Source: Bosea vestrisii (lineage in GTDB: Bacteria > Pseudomonadota > Alphaproteobacteria > Rhizobiales > Beijerinckiaceae). From it: DNA of 64,000 bases. Shown one piece after another: positions 27,264 to 36,375 of this stretch. Every line of letters starts with the position of its first letter. The stretch's first letter is position 1. Below the pieces are notes generated by a model. It had not been told where the DNA came from and did not search any database. It saw only the letters and a program-made list of their open reading frames with translations. Both the position numbers and the translations under genes were made by a program. Location of the stretch: the NCBI RefSeq assembly GCF_030144325.1, contig NZ_CP126307.1:2790001-2854000 (forward strand). Reading direction: 5' to 3'.

Positions 27264-28589
27264 CTAGATGCGCGCCCTGCCGCCGGGGAGAAGCCGGGCA
27301 CGATAAGCCAGCGCCTTTCTCAACTCGCGAAGTTGAAGATGCGGCACCGCAGCCTGCTTAATCGCCATTCGGACATCCCCTTCGAATGGCATGTTAGCAA
27401 TGATCTTCGACACAAACGGGCGGTACTTTGTCTTGTCCTGCCCGTCGATCAGCCCCCGCTGCAGCAGATACTGCGCGGCCTGACCATGATCAATCCAATC
27501 ATGGCTATCGGCGCCATAGTGATCGAACACCTCATACTGCAGGATTCCCTTGTAGGTGCCATCAGGTTGTCCGACGAATTCGATCAGATTGACTCTGAGC
27601 CCTTGAATCGCTCCGAAACCGAAGGCCATCGGGCCACCGAACACGCGCTCCTTGTCGTTCTTGAAACTGAAATCGATGATCACCGCATGTCGTTCAAGCG
27701 TCGAGGGCTGCGATCCGATGCGAAGAGCCGAGATGTCAGCAAATTTTCGCTGGTGATCGGCCATTTCGGAGATGACACGTGTCACTTCTCCGACGAGCTT
27801 TTCGTGAGGCTTGATGAGGCCCTTATCCTTCTTCATCCGCGTCGACCAGAAATGCCCCTCGCCGAAAATGCGATCGCCTTCCAGCTGAGGCGGTGATGAC
27901 GAGTTATCGATCTGGAACTGCGCCATTTCCGCTGCATTGCTGCCGCCGATACCGGCGGTTCCTTTCCACAACCGCTCATACTCAGCTGGCCCCTTAGGCG
28001 GATTATGTGTCGTCATGAGCCAGATGACGCGATGCGCCTTCTTCGTGGCGGAAGCGTCCGTTTCAGCCGTGCTCAGATCATCCTTGTCCGCCTGATGATC
28101 TCCCTTCTTCACGATTAGAGGAAGTGTTGGAACACTGAACGTCCAGCCGCCCGCGCTAGGATTCGGAGACGGGTTCGGCTTGGGCTTCGGTACGCTGGCC
28201 AACAGATCGTTGTCGATCTGAGTGATGGTCATGCGTCCAATGATTGTGTCAGCCGTTTTCTGGTGCGGCCGCAGGATCTGATTGAACTCCTTGTACCATT
28301 TGACTGCTGCCTTAGTGCCTTCGTCATAAATGCCCGTCTCGGGGCATCGGGGCATTCCCGGCGTTGTCCCATCGGGGCCAACGCCCCAGCGGAACTTGTC
28401 CCTGATGACGTTGAGGGATCGCTGCAATATCAAGATTGTAGCAGACAGCGTTTTATTCGACTGACTATGCGATCCAATATTGAATTTATCACTCTCTAGG
28501 CATTGTTTAAGTCTATTTTTGACATCCGGGCTTGGATCTGCCGCCATCTGATTCGATTGGAGTTTTGATTTGATCTGAGGGCCGACCAT
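27264..28589 (-). CDS. Hypothetical protein with peptidoglycan-binding-like N-terminal part
   Basis: A 441-residue protein that I do not recognise as a whole. Residues about 70-125 (CPETGIYDEGTKAAVKWYKEF onward) resemble a PG_binding_1-type repeat, in which a short helix bundle recognises a polymer. A Pro/Lys-rich linker (PKPKPNPSPNPSAGG) follows. The C-terminal 280 residues form an acidic/aromatic domain containing YEVFDHYGADSHDW. There is no signal peptide. Base composition is noticeably more AT-rich than its neighbours, and upstream 28590-28942 is equally AT-rich, both suggesting horizontal acquisition. A secreted effector or phage-like lysis role is possible but unproven. The start could also be ATG 28547. 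Confidence 0.7.
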   Translation of the reverse strand: MVGPQIKSKLQSNQMAADPSPDVKNRLKQCLESDKFNIGSHSQSNKTLSATILILQRSLNVIRDKFRWGVGPDGTTPGMPRCPETGIYDEGTKAAVKWYKEFNQILRPHQKTADTIIGRMTITQIDNDLLASVPKPKPNPSPNPSAGGWTFSVPTLPLIVKKGDHQADKDDLSTAETDASATKKAHRVIWLMTTHNPPKGPAEYERLWKGTAGIGGSNAAEMAQFQIDNSSSPPQLEGDRIFGEGHFWSTRMKKDKGLIKPHEKLVGEVTRVISEMADHQRKFADISALRIGSQPSTLERHAVIIDFSFKNDKERVFGGPMAFGFGAIQGLRVNLIEFVGQPDGTYKGILQYEVFDHYGADSHDWIDHGQAAQYLLQRGLIDGQDKTKYRPFVSKIIANMPFEGDVRMAIKQAAVPHLQLRELRKALAYRARLLPGGRARI

Positions 28590-28942
28590 CGAACTCAGAA
28601 CGCCAAAATGCTGGCGAGCTTAGTCTACGGGAAGTGTTTCTCGACGGGCGCAGTGTGCGCAATACCGCAACTTCGAATAAGGCCTGATCCGTCAACTACA
28701 CGATGGCGAAATGGGCTCGCCAATCATGTATGTGCGAGTGAAATAAATTGGCACCTGATCAAAGCTGCCGACATCATGCAAACGAATGAGAGCATCGGAT
28801 ATCGGTGGTGGATGAGCGCGATCGCTCGCGCTATCACAAGTGGCCAGTTCGCCTGCCCGCGAGTGCTCAGTCAAACCGCCTTTGAGGCAGCGAGGCAGTC
28901 CGAGCGTGATTGCTGGTGAATGCGGCTGAGCCGACACCGCGG
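28590..28942. other. AT-rich intergenic stretch, no gene recognised
   Basis: This 353 bp stretch lies between the unknown protein at 27264-28589 and the DUF3617 gene. The short open frames in it lack codon structure and ribosome sites. It probably carries the promoter of the unknown gene. I see no RNA gene or repeat. Confidence 0.4.
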
Positions 28943-29431
28943 CTATTGCTTGGCACCCGCCCCCGGCATCGAGATCACCCTGCCGTCAGGCAGGATGATG
29001 TCGCCCGGCTTCTGACCCGGCCCGCAATCGCCGACGCGCTTGGCCTCGACCACGAGCTTGCGCTCGACCGGCCCGGGCTGTCCGGGCATGCCGGTGAGCT
29101 TGGTGGTGCCTTCAGTGCGGACGGTCGCCTGGAAATCGCCGGTGACAAGGCTGTTGCCGACCGCATTGACCTGGCCGATCGTGCACTCCGTCGCGACGGC
29201 ATAGCCGGTCGCGGTCTTCTTGACCTCGACTTTCGAACAGGCACCACCGGTCATGCCGCCCAGCATGGCGCGGTCCGTTCCTGGACCGACACATTGCTTG
29301 GCGACAGTCTCGCCCTCGGCGCCCTTCGATTTGGTCTCCCACAATCCGGCCTTGCGCTGCGGAAGCTCCTCGGCGGATGCCGGAACGAACCCGAGAATGC
29401 TGGCCGCGACGATGATGGCGTGTGCCCTCAT
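28943..29431 (-). CDS. DUF3617-family secreted protein
   Basis: A 162-residue protein with a Sec signal peptide (MRAHAIIVAASILGFVPASA). The mature part begins with the DUF3617 hallmark QRKAGLWE and has paired cysteines (QCVGPG, GGACSKVEV, TECTIG, GDCGPG). The function of the family is unknown; it is periplasmic and found across Proteobacteria. The neighbouring genes are divergent or far, so it looks monocistronic. Confidence 0.85.
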   Translation of the reverse strand: MRAHAIIVAASILGFVPASAEELPQRKAGLWETKSKGAEGETVAKQCVGPGTDRAMLGGMTGGACSKVEVKKTATGYAVATECTIGQVNAVGNSLVTGDFQATVRTEGTTKLTGMPGQPGPVERKLVVEAKRVGDCGPGQKPGDIILPDGRVISMPGAGAKQ

Positions 29432-29690
29432 GTTCTGTCTCCTCGACTGCCGGAAAGGACCGACTCATGAGGCAAGACAGAGCGGGGGCGGGGCGGCGAT
29501 TTTAGGGCGGCCGACCAGCGATGTTGAGGGAGCGTCCCGACCCCTTGGCGGCCACGTAAAGGCGGCGATGCTTCACGACCCCTGTTGACGCTTTTTGTGG
29601 CACATGTCTTGCTGCCGCCCCTGACGAAGAAAAAAGAGGCGAAGGCCTCGTTCGGATCAGACCGATCGACATCAGCAGTGGGGATCAACG

Positions 29691-31478
29691 ATGGATGAAC
29701 ACAAGTTGCGCGAGCTGGTTGCGGGCGTGAAGGACGGTGCTGTTTCGCGGCGCGCCTTCATTCAGCGATTGGCTGCCGTCGGCATCACCGCGCCGATCGC
29801 CTCGCAGATTCTGGCCTGGAACGACGTCGCCATGGCGCAGGCCTCGCTGGCCTACAAGCCGACCAAGGCCGGCGGCGGCGGGCCTCTCAAGATCCTGCTC
29901 TGGCAGGCGCCGACGCTGCTCAACCCGCATTTCGCCAGCGGCACCAAGGATCAGATCGCCGGCCGCATCTTCTTCGAGCCGCTCGCCGGCTGGGACAAGG
30001 AAGGCAACCTCACGCCTCAGCTCGCCGCCGAGGTTCCGACCCGGGCCAATGGCGGGCTCTCCGAAGACGGCAAGGTGGTGACCTGGAAGCTGAAGCAGGG
30101 CGTCAAATGGCATGACGGCAAGCCCTTCACCGCCGACGACGTCGTCTTCACCTGGGAATACGCCGCCGATCCGGCGACCGCCGCCTACACCACCGGCTCC
30201 TACACCAACATCAAGGTCGAGAAGGTCGACGACCACACGGTCAAGGTCATCTTCAAGGAAGCGACCCCATTCTGGGCCGATCCCTTCGTCGGCGTCGTCG
30301 GCCAGATCCTGCCGAAGCACCATTTCGGCGAGTACAAGGGCGCCAAGTCGCGTGAGGCCCCGGCCAATCTGAAGCCGGTCGGCACCGGCCCGTACAAGTT
30401 CGCCGACTTCAAGCCGGGCGACATCCTCACCGGCACACGCAACGAGGACTACCACGTCAAGAACCAGCCGCATTTCGACACGATCGAGGTCAAGGGCGGC
30501 GGCGACGCGGTCTCGGCCGCCCGTGCCGTGCTGCAGACCGGCGAGTTCGACTATGCCTGGAACCTGCAGGTCGAGGACGAAGTCCTGAAGCGCATGGAGA
30601 CCGGCGGCCGCGGCAAGATCAGCGCGGTTCCGTCGGGCGATATCGAGTTCATCATCCTCAATACCACCGACCCGTGGACCGAGGTCGACGGCGAGCGTTC
30701 CAGCATCAAGACCAAGCATCCGACCCTGTCGGACCCCAAGGTGCGCCAGGCGTTCAATCTGCTGATCGACCGCGACTCGATCCAGAAGTTCATCTATGGC
30801 CGCGGCGGCACCGCGACGGCGAGCTTCGTCAACGAGCCCAAGCAGTTCAGATCGCAGAAGCTGAAATACGAGTTCAACGTCGACAAGGCCAACAAGATCC
30901 TCGACGACGCCGGCTACAAGCGCGGCGCCGACGGCATCCGCGAGAAGGACGGCAAGAAGCTCAAATACGTCTACCAGACCTCGATCAACGCCCCGCGCCA
31001 GAAGACGCAGGCGATCATCAAGCAGGCTTGCCAGAAGGCCGGCATCGACCTCGAGCTGAAGTCGGTCACGGCGTCGGTGTTCTTCTCCTCCGACGTGGCG
31101 AACCCCGACACCTACACCAAGCTCTATGTCGACATCGAGATGTACACGACCACCCAGCCGCAGCCCGATCCGGAGCGCTTCCTCAACCAGTTCACCTCCT
31201 GGGAGATCGCCAACAAGGAGAACAAATGGCTGGGCCGGAACGTCTCGCGCTATTCGGACCCGGCGGCCGACGAGGCCTACAAGGCTGCCCAGAAGGAGCT
31301 CGATCCGGCCAAGCGCGCTGCGCTGCTGATCAAGGTCGACGAGATCTTCTGTGAAGCCAACGTCATCCTGCCACTGCTCTCGCGCACCCGTGTCGCCGCC
31401 TCGGTGACCAACCTGATGCACGATCACAGCGGCTGGGACGTCGACACCTGGAACGTGGCCGCCTGGTATCGCAGCTGA
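29691..31478 (+). CDS. Peptide ABC transporter substrate-binding protein (DppA/OppA type)
   Basis: A 595-residue periplasmic binding protein. The N-terminus is a long Tat-like leader with SRRAFIQRLAAVGITAPIAS and a cut near AMAQA. Family blocks: LLWQAPTLLNPHFASGTKDQ, VTWKLKQGVKWHDGKPFTAD, GTGPYKFADFKPGD. The two permease genes follow, so this is the ligand receptor of a peptide/opine-type importer. No ATPase genes lie downstream before the island boundary; if the operon once had them, the island insertion may have separated them. Confidence 0.93.
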   Translation: MDEHKLRELVAGVKDGAVSRRAFIQRLAAVGITAPIASQILAWNDVAMAQASLAYKPTKAGGGGPLKILLWQAPTLLNPHFASGTKDQIAGRIFFEPLAGWDKEGNLTPQLAAEVPTRANGGLSEDGKVVTWKLKQGVKWHDGKPFTADDVVFTWEYAADPATAAYTTGSYTNIKVEKVDDHTVKVIFKEATPFWADPFVGVVGQILPKHHFGEYKGAKSREAPANLKPVGTGPYKFADFKPGDILTGTRNEDYHVKNQPHFDTIEVKGGGDAVSAARAVLQTGEFDYAWNLQVEDEVLKRMETGGRGKISAVPSGDIEFIILNTTDPWTEVDGERSSIKTKHPTLSDPKVRQAFNLLIDRDSIQKFIYGRGGTATASFVNEPKQFRSQKLKYEFNVDKANKILDDAGYKRGADGIREKDGKKLKYVYQTSINAPRQKTQAIIKQACQKAGIDLELKSVTASVFFSSDVANPDTYTKLYVDIEMYTTTQPQPDPERFLNQFTSWEIANKENKWLGRNVSRYSDPAADEAYKAAQKELDPAKRAALLIKVDEIFCEANVILPLLSRTRVAASVTNLMHDHSGWDVDTWNVAAWYRS

Positions 31479-31489
31479 CGCAGGCTAAA

Positions 31490-31523
31490 CCGCTCGCGGA
31501 CGACTGATACCGTCCGCGAGCGG
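31490..31523 (+). promoter_or_regulatory. Intercistronic hairpin after the binding-protein gene
   Basis: A perfect 12 bp inverted repeat CCGCTCGCGGAC (31490-31501) and GTCCGCGAGCGG (31512-31523) with a 10 nt loop lies between the binding protein and the first permease. There is no T-run, so it looks like a 3' mRNA-protecting stem or an attenuator rather than a full terminator. Confidence 0.65.
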
Positions 31524-31624
31524 CCCTCTGCCGCTTCCGCTCCAACCGCCTCGGCCAATGGTGTCTTATCGCCATCAGCTCGCGCGGCATGCTCCGGCGA
31601 CACCCCGCTTCACGGGAATTCCAG

Positions 31625-32584
31625 ATGGCGACTTATCTTCTGCGGCGATTGCTGATCGCCATTCCGAGCCTGCTCGGCATCAGCCTGATCCTGTTCACGG
31701 TCCTGGCGATGGCGCCGGGCGATCCATTCTCGGAGATGGCGACGAATCCGAATGTCCCGCCCGAGGTGCGCGAGGCCCTGCGTGCCAGCTTCGGTCTCAA
31801 CGACCCGATCATGGTGCGCTATCTGCGCTGGCTCTCCGCGATGGTGCAGGGCGACTGGGGCTTCTCCTTCGCCAGCCGCATCAATGTCGACACCCTGATC
31901 CTGCAGCGTGTGCCGACCACACTCTTCGTCGTCGGCACCTCGCAGATCCTGGCGCTGTGCATTGCGCTGCCGGTCGGGATCTACGCGGCGACGCGGCCCT
32001 ATTCGGTCTTCGACCAGATCGCCAACACGCTCGCCTTCGTCGGCTTCTCGCTGCCGACCTTCTTCACCGGCCTGCTGCTGATCCTGCTGTTCTCGATCAA
32101 GCTTGACTGGTTCCCCTTCGTCTACCGCTCCGACATCGCCGCGAGCGGCTGGCGCTGGTACTGGGAGATGTTCCGCCAGGCGATCATGCCGATCACCGTG
32201 CTCGGCCTGTTTCAGGCCGCGTCCTATACGCGCTATGTCCGCTCGGCCGTGCTCGACGTGATCCGACTCGACTACGTCACCACGGCACGCGCCAAGGGGC
32301 TCGGCGAGAAGACCGTCACGCTGCGGCACATCACCCGCAATGCGCTGATCCCGGTCGTCACCCTAGTCGCCCTGCAGATGCCGGCGGTCTTCGGCGGCGC
32401 CATCGTCACCGAACAGATCTTCCGGATTCCCGGCATCGGCTCGCTGCTGATCGACGCGATCCTCGCCAACGACACGCCCGTGATCATGGCCGTCACCTTC
32501 GTCTTCGCCTGCCTGGTCGTCCTTTTCAACCTCATCGCGGATTTGCTCTATGGCTGGCTCGACCCTCGCATCTCCTTCGGCTGA
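31625..32584 (+). CDS. Peptide ABC transporter permease (DppB type)
   Basis: A 319-residue membrane protein. The N-terminus MATYLLRRLLIAIPSLLGIS and DPFSEMATNPNVPPEVREALRASFGLNDP are standard DppB features. The ATPase-contact loop appears as DYVTTARAKGLGEKTV. The start at ATG 31625 matches the family; an in-frame start at 31589 adds 12 atypical residues. The next permease overlaps its 3' end by 35 bp. Confidence 0.93.
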   Translation: MATYLLRRLLIAIPSLLGISLILFTVLAMAPGDPFSEMATNPNVPPEVREALRASFGLNDPIMVRYLRWLSAMVQGDWGFSFASRINVDTLILQRVPTTLFVVGTSQILALCIALPVGIYAATRPYSVFDQIANTLAFVGFSLPTFFTGLLLILLFSIKLDWFPFVYRSDIAASGWRWYWEMFRQAIMPITVLGLFQAASYTRYVRSAVLDVIRLDYVTTARAKGLGEKTVTLRHITRNALIPVVTLVALQMPAVFGGAIVTEQIFRIPGIGSLLIDAILANDTPVIMAVTFVFACLVVLFNLIADLLYGWLDPRISFG

Positions 32585-33491
32585 TCCGGCCGTGGCCGCC
32601 GCCGCGGGAAACGTATCGGTCTCGCCCGGTCGCGAAACCTGGCGGCGCTTCCGCCGCCATCGCCTCGCGATGGCAAGCACCGTCATCCTGGCTATGCTGA
32701 TCTTCGGCGTCGTCGTCGGCCCATGGCTCTGGCCGATCCCGATCAATGACATCGACTTCTCCGCCCAGCTCCAGGGCCCGTCGCTGGCTCATCCGTTCGG
32801 CACCGACGATCTCGGCCAGGATATCCTGGCGCGGATGATGTATGGCGGGCGCATCTCGCTCGCCGTCGGCCTCGCCGCGATGGTGGTCGCGACGATCGTC
32901 GGCGTCGTCATCGGCGCCTCGGCCGGCATGTCGCGCAAGATCGCCGACCCAGCACTGATGTGGGTGACGGACCTCTTCCTGTCGCTGCCGCAGCTGCCGC
33001 TGCTGCTGCTCATCATCTACCTGTTCCGCGAGCAGCTGAAGGCGGTCTTCGGCGTCGAGGGCGGCGTTTTCATCCTGATCGTCGTCGTCATCGGCGGCCT
33101 GCGCTGGATGCCGGTCGCCCGGCTGGTGCGGGCGCAGTTCCTGTCGCTGCGCGAGAAGGAATTCGTCGAGGCCGCCAAGGCCCAGGGCGCCACCAAGTTC
33201 CGCCAGATGACGCGCCATATCCTGCCCAACGCGGTCGGCCCGGTCATCGTCGCCTCGACGATCGAGGTCTCCTCGGCGATCATCGCGGAATCGACGCTGT
33301 CCTTCCTCGGTCTCGGCTTCCCGCCGGATATCCCGACCTGGGGGCGCCTGCTCTTCGACGCCAAGGACCATCTGGATACCGCTCCGCACTGGGCGCTGTT
33401 CCCGGGCGCAGCGATCTTCCTGACCGTGCTGTCGATCAACTTCATCGGCGACGGCCTGCGCGATGCGCTCGACCCGCGCCGCGTGATCTGA
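32550..33491 (+). CDS. Peptide ABC transporter permease (DppC type)
   Basis: A 313-residue membrane protein with the DppC pattern HPFGTDDLGQDILARMMYGGR and the loop FVEAAKAQGATKFRQMTRHILP. It is the last chromosomal gene before the island: its stop is 38 bp before a strong terminator and about 170 bp before the tRNA fragment. The usual DppD/DppF ATPase genes are missing on this side. Confidence 0.93.
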   Translation: MAGSTLASPSADPAVAAAAGNVSVSPGRETWRRFRRHRLAMASTVILAMLIFGVVVGPWLWPIPINDIDFSAQLQGPSLAHPFGTDDLGQDILARMMYGGRISLAVGLAAMVVATIVGVVIGASAGMSRKIADPALMWVTDLFLSLPQLPLLLLIIYLFREQLKAVFGVEGGVFILIVVVIGGLRWMPVARLVRAQFLSLREKEFVEAAKAQGATKFRQMTRHILPNAVGPVIVASTIEVSSAIIAESTLSFLGLGFPPDIPTWGRLLFDAKDHLDTAPHWALFPGAAIFLTVLSINFIGDGLRDALDPRRVI

Positions 33492-33529
33492 GCGCGCACA
33501 GACCGGACGATCACCCGAGATGCGATCAA

Positions 33530-33556
33530 GGGGTGCTGCGGCGCCCCTTTTTTTTT
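33530..33556 (+). terminator. Intrinsic terminator of the dppBC-like operon
   Basis: A seven-pair stem GGGGTGC/GCGCCCC (one G-U pair) with loop TGCG is followed directly by nine T residues. Confidence 0.93.
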
Positions 33557-33662
33557 GCTCGGCGTCTCGTCCCGCCTCGATCGATGGAGGTGGGGCTGCT
33601 TTCCGAGCCGAGCTGGGAGAAACAGTGGCTGAAAGAGATGCCGGCGCATCGAGCGCGATGTT

Positions 33663-33715
33663 TGGTGCCCCTGGCCGGAATCGAACCAGCACTCCTTGCG
33701 GAACTCGATTTTGAG
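33663..33715 (-). other. tRNA-Leu(CAA) 3' fragment: left attachment site of the island
   Basis: On the minus strand this reads, from the anticodon loop CTCAAAA, through a class II variable arm (TTCCGCAAGGAG) and T-arm (GGTTCGATTCC), to the acceptor end GGGGCACCA with encoded CCA. The 5' half is absent: the base pairs that should precede the anticodon loop are replaced by unrelated sequence just beyond 33715. A tRNA 3' end broken at the anticodon loop, next to an integrase gene, is the usual footprint of site-specific integration. In such events the intact tRNA sits at the far end in the same orientation. I found no intact copy in the window. Confidence 0.85.
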
Positions 33716-33893
33716 AGACCCCAGATGCCCTATCCTTTGTGTATCCGGCAGTATCCGTTTTCCCGATAACCGATTGTCAGCACTAGCTTTTTTCGGTTCT
33801 CGGATCACACATGCCTAGCCGGACGTACGCTACGGTTGGCTTTCTAGGTGCACCTATGTTGCACCTGAAATCCGACCTCAACGGAGGTTAGGA

Positions 33894-35314
33894 ATGCCCA
33901 AAATCAAGCTCACAAAGACCGCTGTCGACGCCGCAACCCCGCAGGAGCGCGAGTACGAACTCCGGGATACGGCGATACCCGGGTTCCTTGTCAAGGTCAC
34001 GCCGGCCGGCCGCAAGATTTTCATGGTCGCCTATGTCGCCCACAACGGACAGCGCCGAAAACCCGCTATCGGCCGCTATGGTGAGATCACCGTCGAACAA
34101 GCCCGGGGATCGCCCAGGACTGGCTGGCCGAAGTTCGCCGCGGCGTCGACCCCAGCGCCGAGCGGGCGACGGCCCGACAGGCGCCCACGGTCAAGGATCT
34201 CTTCGACCGTTTTATCACCGACTACTCGGAGACCCGCAATAAGCCGTCCACGGTCGAGTCGAACCGCGGCTATGGCAAGCGTTACATCATCCCTGCGCTC
34301 GGCCAACTGAAGGTGCCCGACGTCACCCGCGCCGACATTTCGAACCTGATGAAGAAGATGGCGAAGAAGCCGACGAACGCGAACCGCGTCCTCGCGGCCG
34401 TGCGGAAGATGTTCAACATGGCCGAGGTCTGGGGCATGCGCCCTGACGGGTCGAACCCGTGCCGCCACGTCCCGAAGTTCCCGGAACGGGGAAAGACCCG
34501 GCTGATCACCGACGGCGAGCTGAAGAAGCTCTTCGCGTACCTCGCGCTCGCGGAGGCGGAGGGGCTTGAGCATCCGTTCATCCTGTTGGCCATCCGCCTG
34601 CAGTTCGAATTCGCCGCGCGGATGTCGGAGATCCTCCAGCTCGAATGGTCGTGGATCGATTACGATAATCGGCGCGTCGTCTGGCCCGACAGCAAGACCG
34701 GTGGCATGTCCAAGCCCATGAGTGCGGAAGCGCAGCGGCTCTTCGAGACCGCGCCGCTCCTTGAGGAATCGCCGTTCGTCTGCCCGTCCGTCTTCGATCC
34801 CAACCTGCCGATGTCGAAGCACACCTATTACCAGGGCTGGCGGCGCATCCTTGAGCGTGCGGGGCTTCCTCATATCGGAACGCATGGCATCCGGCATCGC
34901 TCGGCGACTGACATCGCCAACTCCGGCATCCCGGTAAAGGTCGGCATGGCGCTCACCGCCCACAAGACGGTGACAATGTTCATGAAATACGTCCACACGG
35001 AGGACGACCCGGTGCGAGCTGCGGCGGAAGCGGTGAACCAACGGCGGCAGGCGTTGCTCGGTGGTCAGCCGGTGACCCCGCCTCCGATCTCCACGCCGGC
35101 ACCGGTTGTGGACGTGCCTTCGGTGGCGCCCGAGGTCGAGGCGATCGAGCCGGTGTTGACCGCGACCGGCAAACCCCTCGGCTATGACGACGGTCAGTAT
35201 AGCTCCCGCACCAAGCTGGGAACATATCGGCCCTTCCGTCATCGCTCCGGCGACAACCGCGCCATCCCTCCTGGCACCAAGCGCGACGAACCAAAGGAGG
35301 CGAGCCATGCGTAA
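33894..35314 (+). pseudogene. Tyrosine recombinase/integrase with DUF4102 arm domain, frameshifted
   Basis: This is a P4-type island integrase split by one indel. The N-terminal arm-binding domain (MPKIKLTKTAVDAATPQ, GFLVKVTPAGRKIFMVAY) is in one frame up to GEITVEQAR. Protein similarity then continues in the next frame (GIAQDWLAEVRRGVDPS onward) to the end. The switch falls in a run of four G at 34105-34108, where a fifth G would restore the frame. The catalytic residues are intact: Arg in FAARMSEILQLEW, His-x-x-Arg in HGIRHRSATD and Tyr in MFMKYVHTED. The gene may be dead, phase-variable, or intact with a homopolymer sequencing error. Its place beside the tRNA-Leu fragment makes it the likely integrase of the island. 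Confidence 0.85.
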
Positions 35315-35609
35315 GGACGCCAACCAGCGGCGCCGGTGGCCTACGGCGGATATCCTGCGTCGCGCCAGGTTCGTCGATGACGCTGGACCGATCCGGTTCG
35401 TCGATACCGAGGCGGCTGCCCGCTACCTCGCTCTCGAAGCGCACACGCTCGAATGCTACCGCTCGCTCGGCGGCGGACCCATCTTCCATAAGTTCGGAAA
35501 ATGGGTCCGCTACGCGGTCGATGATCTCGATGCATGGGCCGATAGCTGCCGGCGCGCGACCACCGCATCGCCGGCCGCTCCGCGCGTCCTTCCCATTGAC
35601 CGAACATAG
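35307..35609 (+). CDS. Helix-turn-helix excisionase-like protein
   Basis: A 100-residue protein overlapping the integrase 3' end by 8 bp, with a strong ribosome site (AAAGGAGG). The core FVDTEAAARYLALEAHTLECY, then GGGPIFHKFGKWVRYAVDDLDAW, is the MerR/AlpA-like HTH_17 fold of excisionases and island regulators. It probably sets recombination direction or represses the integrase. Confidence 0.8.
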   Translation: MRKDANQRRRWPTADILRRARFVDDAGPIRFVDTEAAARYLALEAHTLECYRSLGGGPIFHKFGKWVRYAVDDLDAWADSCRRATTASPAAPRVLPIDRT

Positions 35610-35621
35610 CCCAGAGGCTAT

Positions 35622-35991
35622 ATGGAGTGGGAAGTCCAAATCCATCCGGCCTTCCAGGGCGAGATTCTGGCCTTTGAGCGCGATGTCCGCGAGGCATTGC
35701 TCGCGGTCGCCAAGCTGCTGTCGGACTACGGCCCACAGCTTGGCCGGCCGCATGCCGATACACTCAAGGGGTCGAGCCACGCCAATATGAAGGAGCTGCG
35801 GTTCGAAGCGGCCGATGGCGAATGGCGCGCAGCCTTCGCTTTCGATCCTGAACGAAGAGCAATCTTGCTGGTGGCGGGGAGACAAGTCGGGCGAAAGCCA
35901 GAAGCGATTCTATAGGAAGCTGATCTCAAGAGCGGATTCGCGGTTTTCCGGGCATCTGGAAAGCCTGAAGTCCGTAAAGAAGGGAAAGTGA
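35622..35991 (+). pseudogene. RelE/HigB-family toxin, frameshifted near its C-terminus
   Basis: Residues 1-85 (MEWEVQIHPAFQGEILAF, DTLKGSSHANMKELRFEA, WRAAFAFDPERRAILLVAG) match the HigB/Gp49-type mRNA interferase family. The frame then stops early at 35915. In the next frame the expected tail (DKSGESQKRFYRKLISRAD) continues to TGA 35989-35991, one base before the antitoxin start. The shift is in a run of four G at 35876-35879, where three would restore the protein. As written the toxin lacks its last part and may be inactive. Confidence 0.8.
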
Positions 35992-35992
35992 G

Positions 35993-36375
35993 ATGGGCCG
36001 GAACCTGAACGACTTCATCGCGACGCTACCTCAGGAAGAGCAGGCCGCAATTGATGTGCGCTATCGGGAGCTCAAGCAGGAGGTCGAAGGCCTGCGCGAG
36101 TTGCGCCAGATAGCCGGAAAGGCCCAGGCCGACATCGCCTCCGCGCTTAACATCAAGCAGCCTTCGGTCTCTAAGATTGAGAAGCAGACCGACATGTATC
36201 TCTCGACGCTTCGCAGCTATGTGGAAGCCGTGGGGGTAAGCTCGAATTGACCGTCAAACTGCCGGAGCGCCCTGCTCTGCGAATTCACCATCTCGGCGAT
36301 GACGGCACCGCGCTGCAGAAATCGGCTCGTCGGCCGCGCGGCCGCGTGCAGATCGGCGCTGCTCGTGGGCGCTAG
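35993..36375 (+). pseudogene. HigA-like XRE antitoxin, frameshifted
   Basis: The first 80 residues hold an XRE helix-turn-helix (LRQIAGKAQADIASALNIKQ, PSVSKIEKQTDMYLSTLRSY). As written the frame ends at 36250. The family continuation (KLELTVKLPERPALRIHHLG) is found one frame on and runs to TAG 36373-36375. The shift lies in a run of five G at 36232-36236, where six would restore it. The toxin-first order and spacing are those of HigBA modules. DNA binding could survive the truncation, which removes the C-terminal part. Confidence 0.78.

Noticed and set aside
33663..33770. Complete tRNA-Leu gene
   Set aside because: Only the part 3' of the anticodon loop is present; the 5' half, D-arm and acceptor strand are missing.
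34076..35323. Minus-strand 415-codon frame over the integrase
   Set aside because: Shadow of the recombinase gene; the plus strand carries the catalytic motifs.
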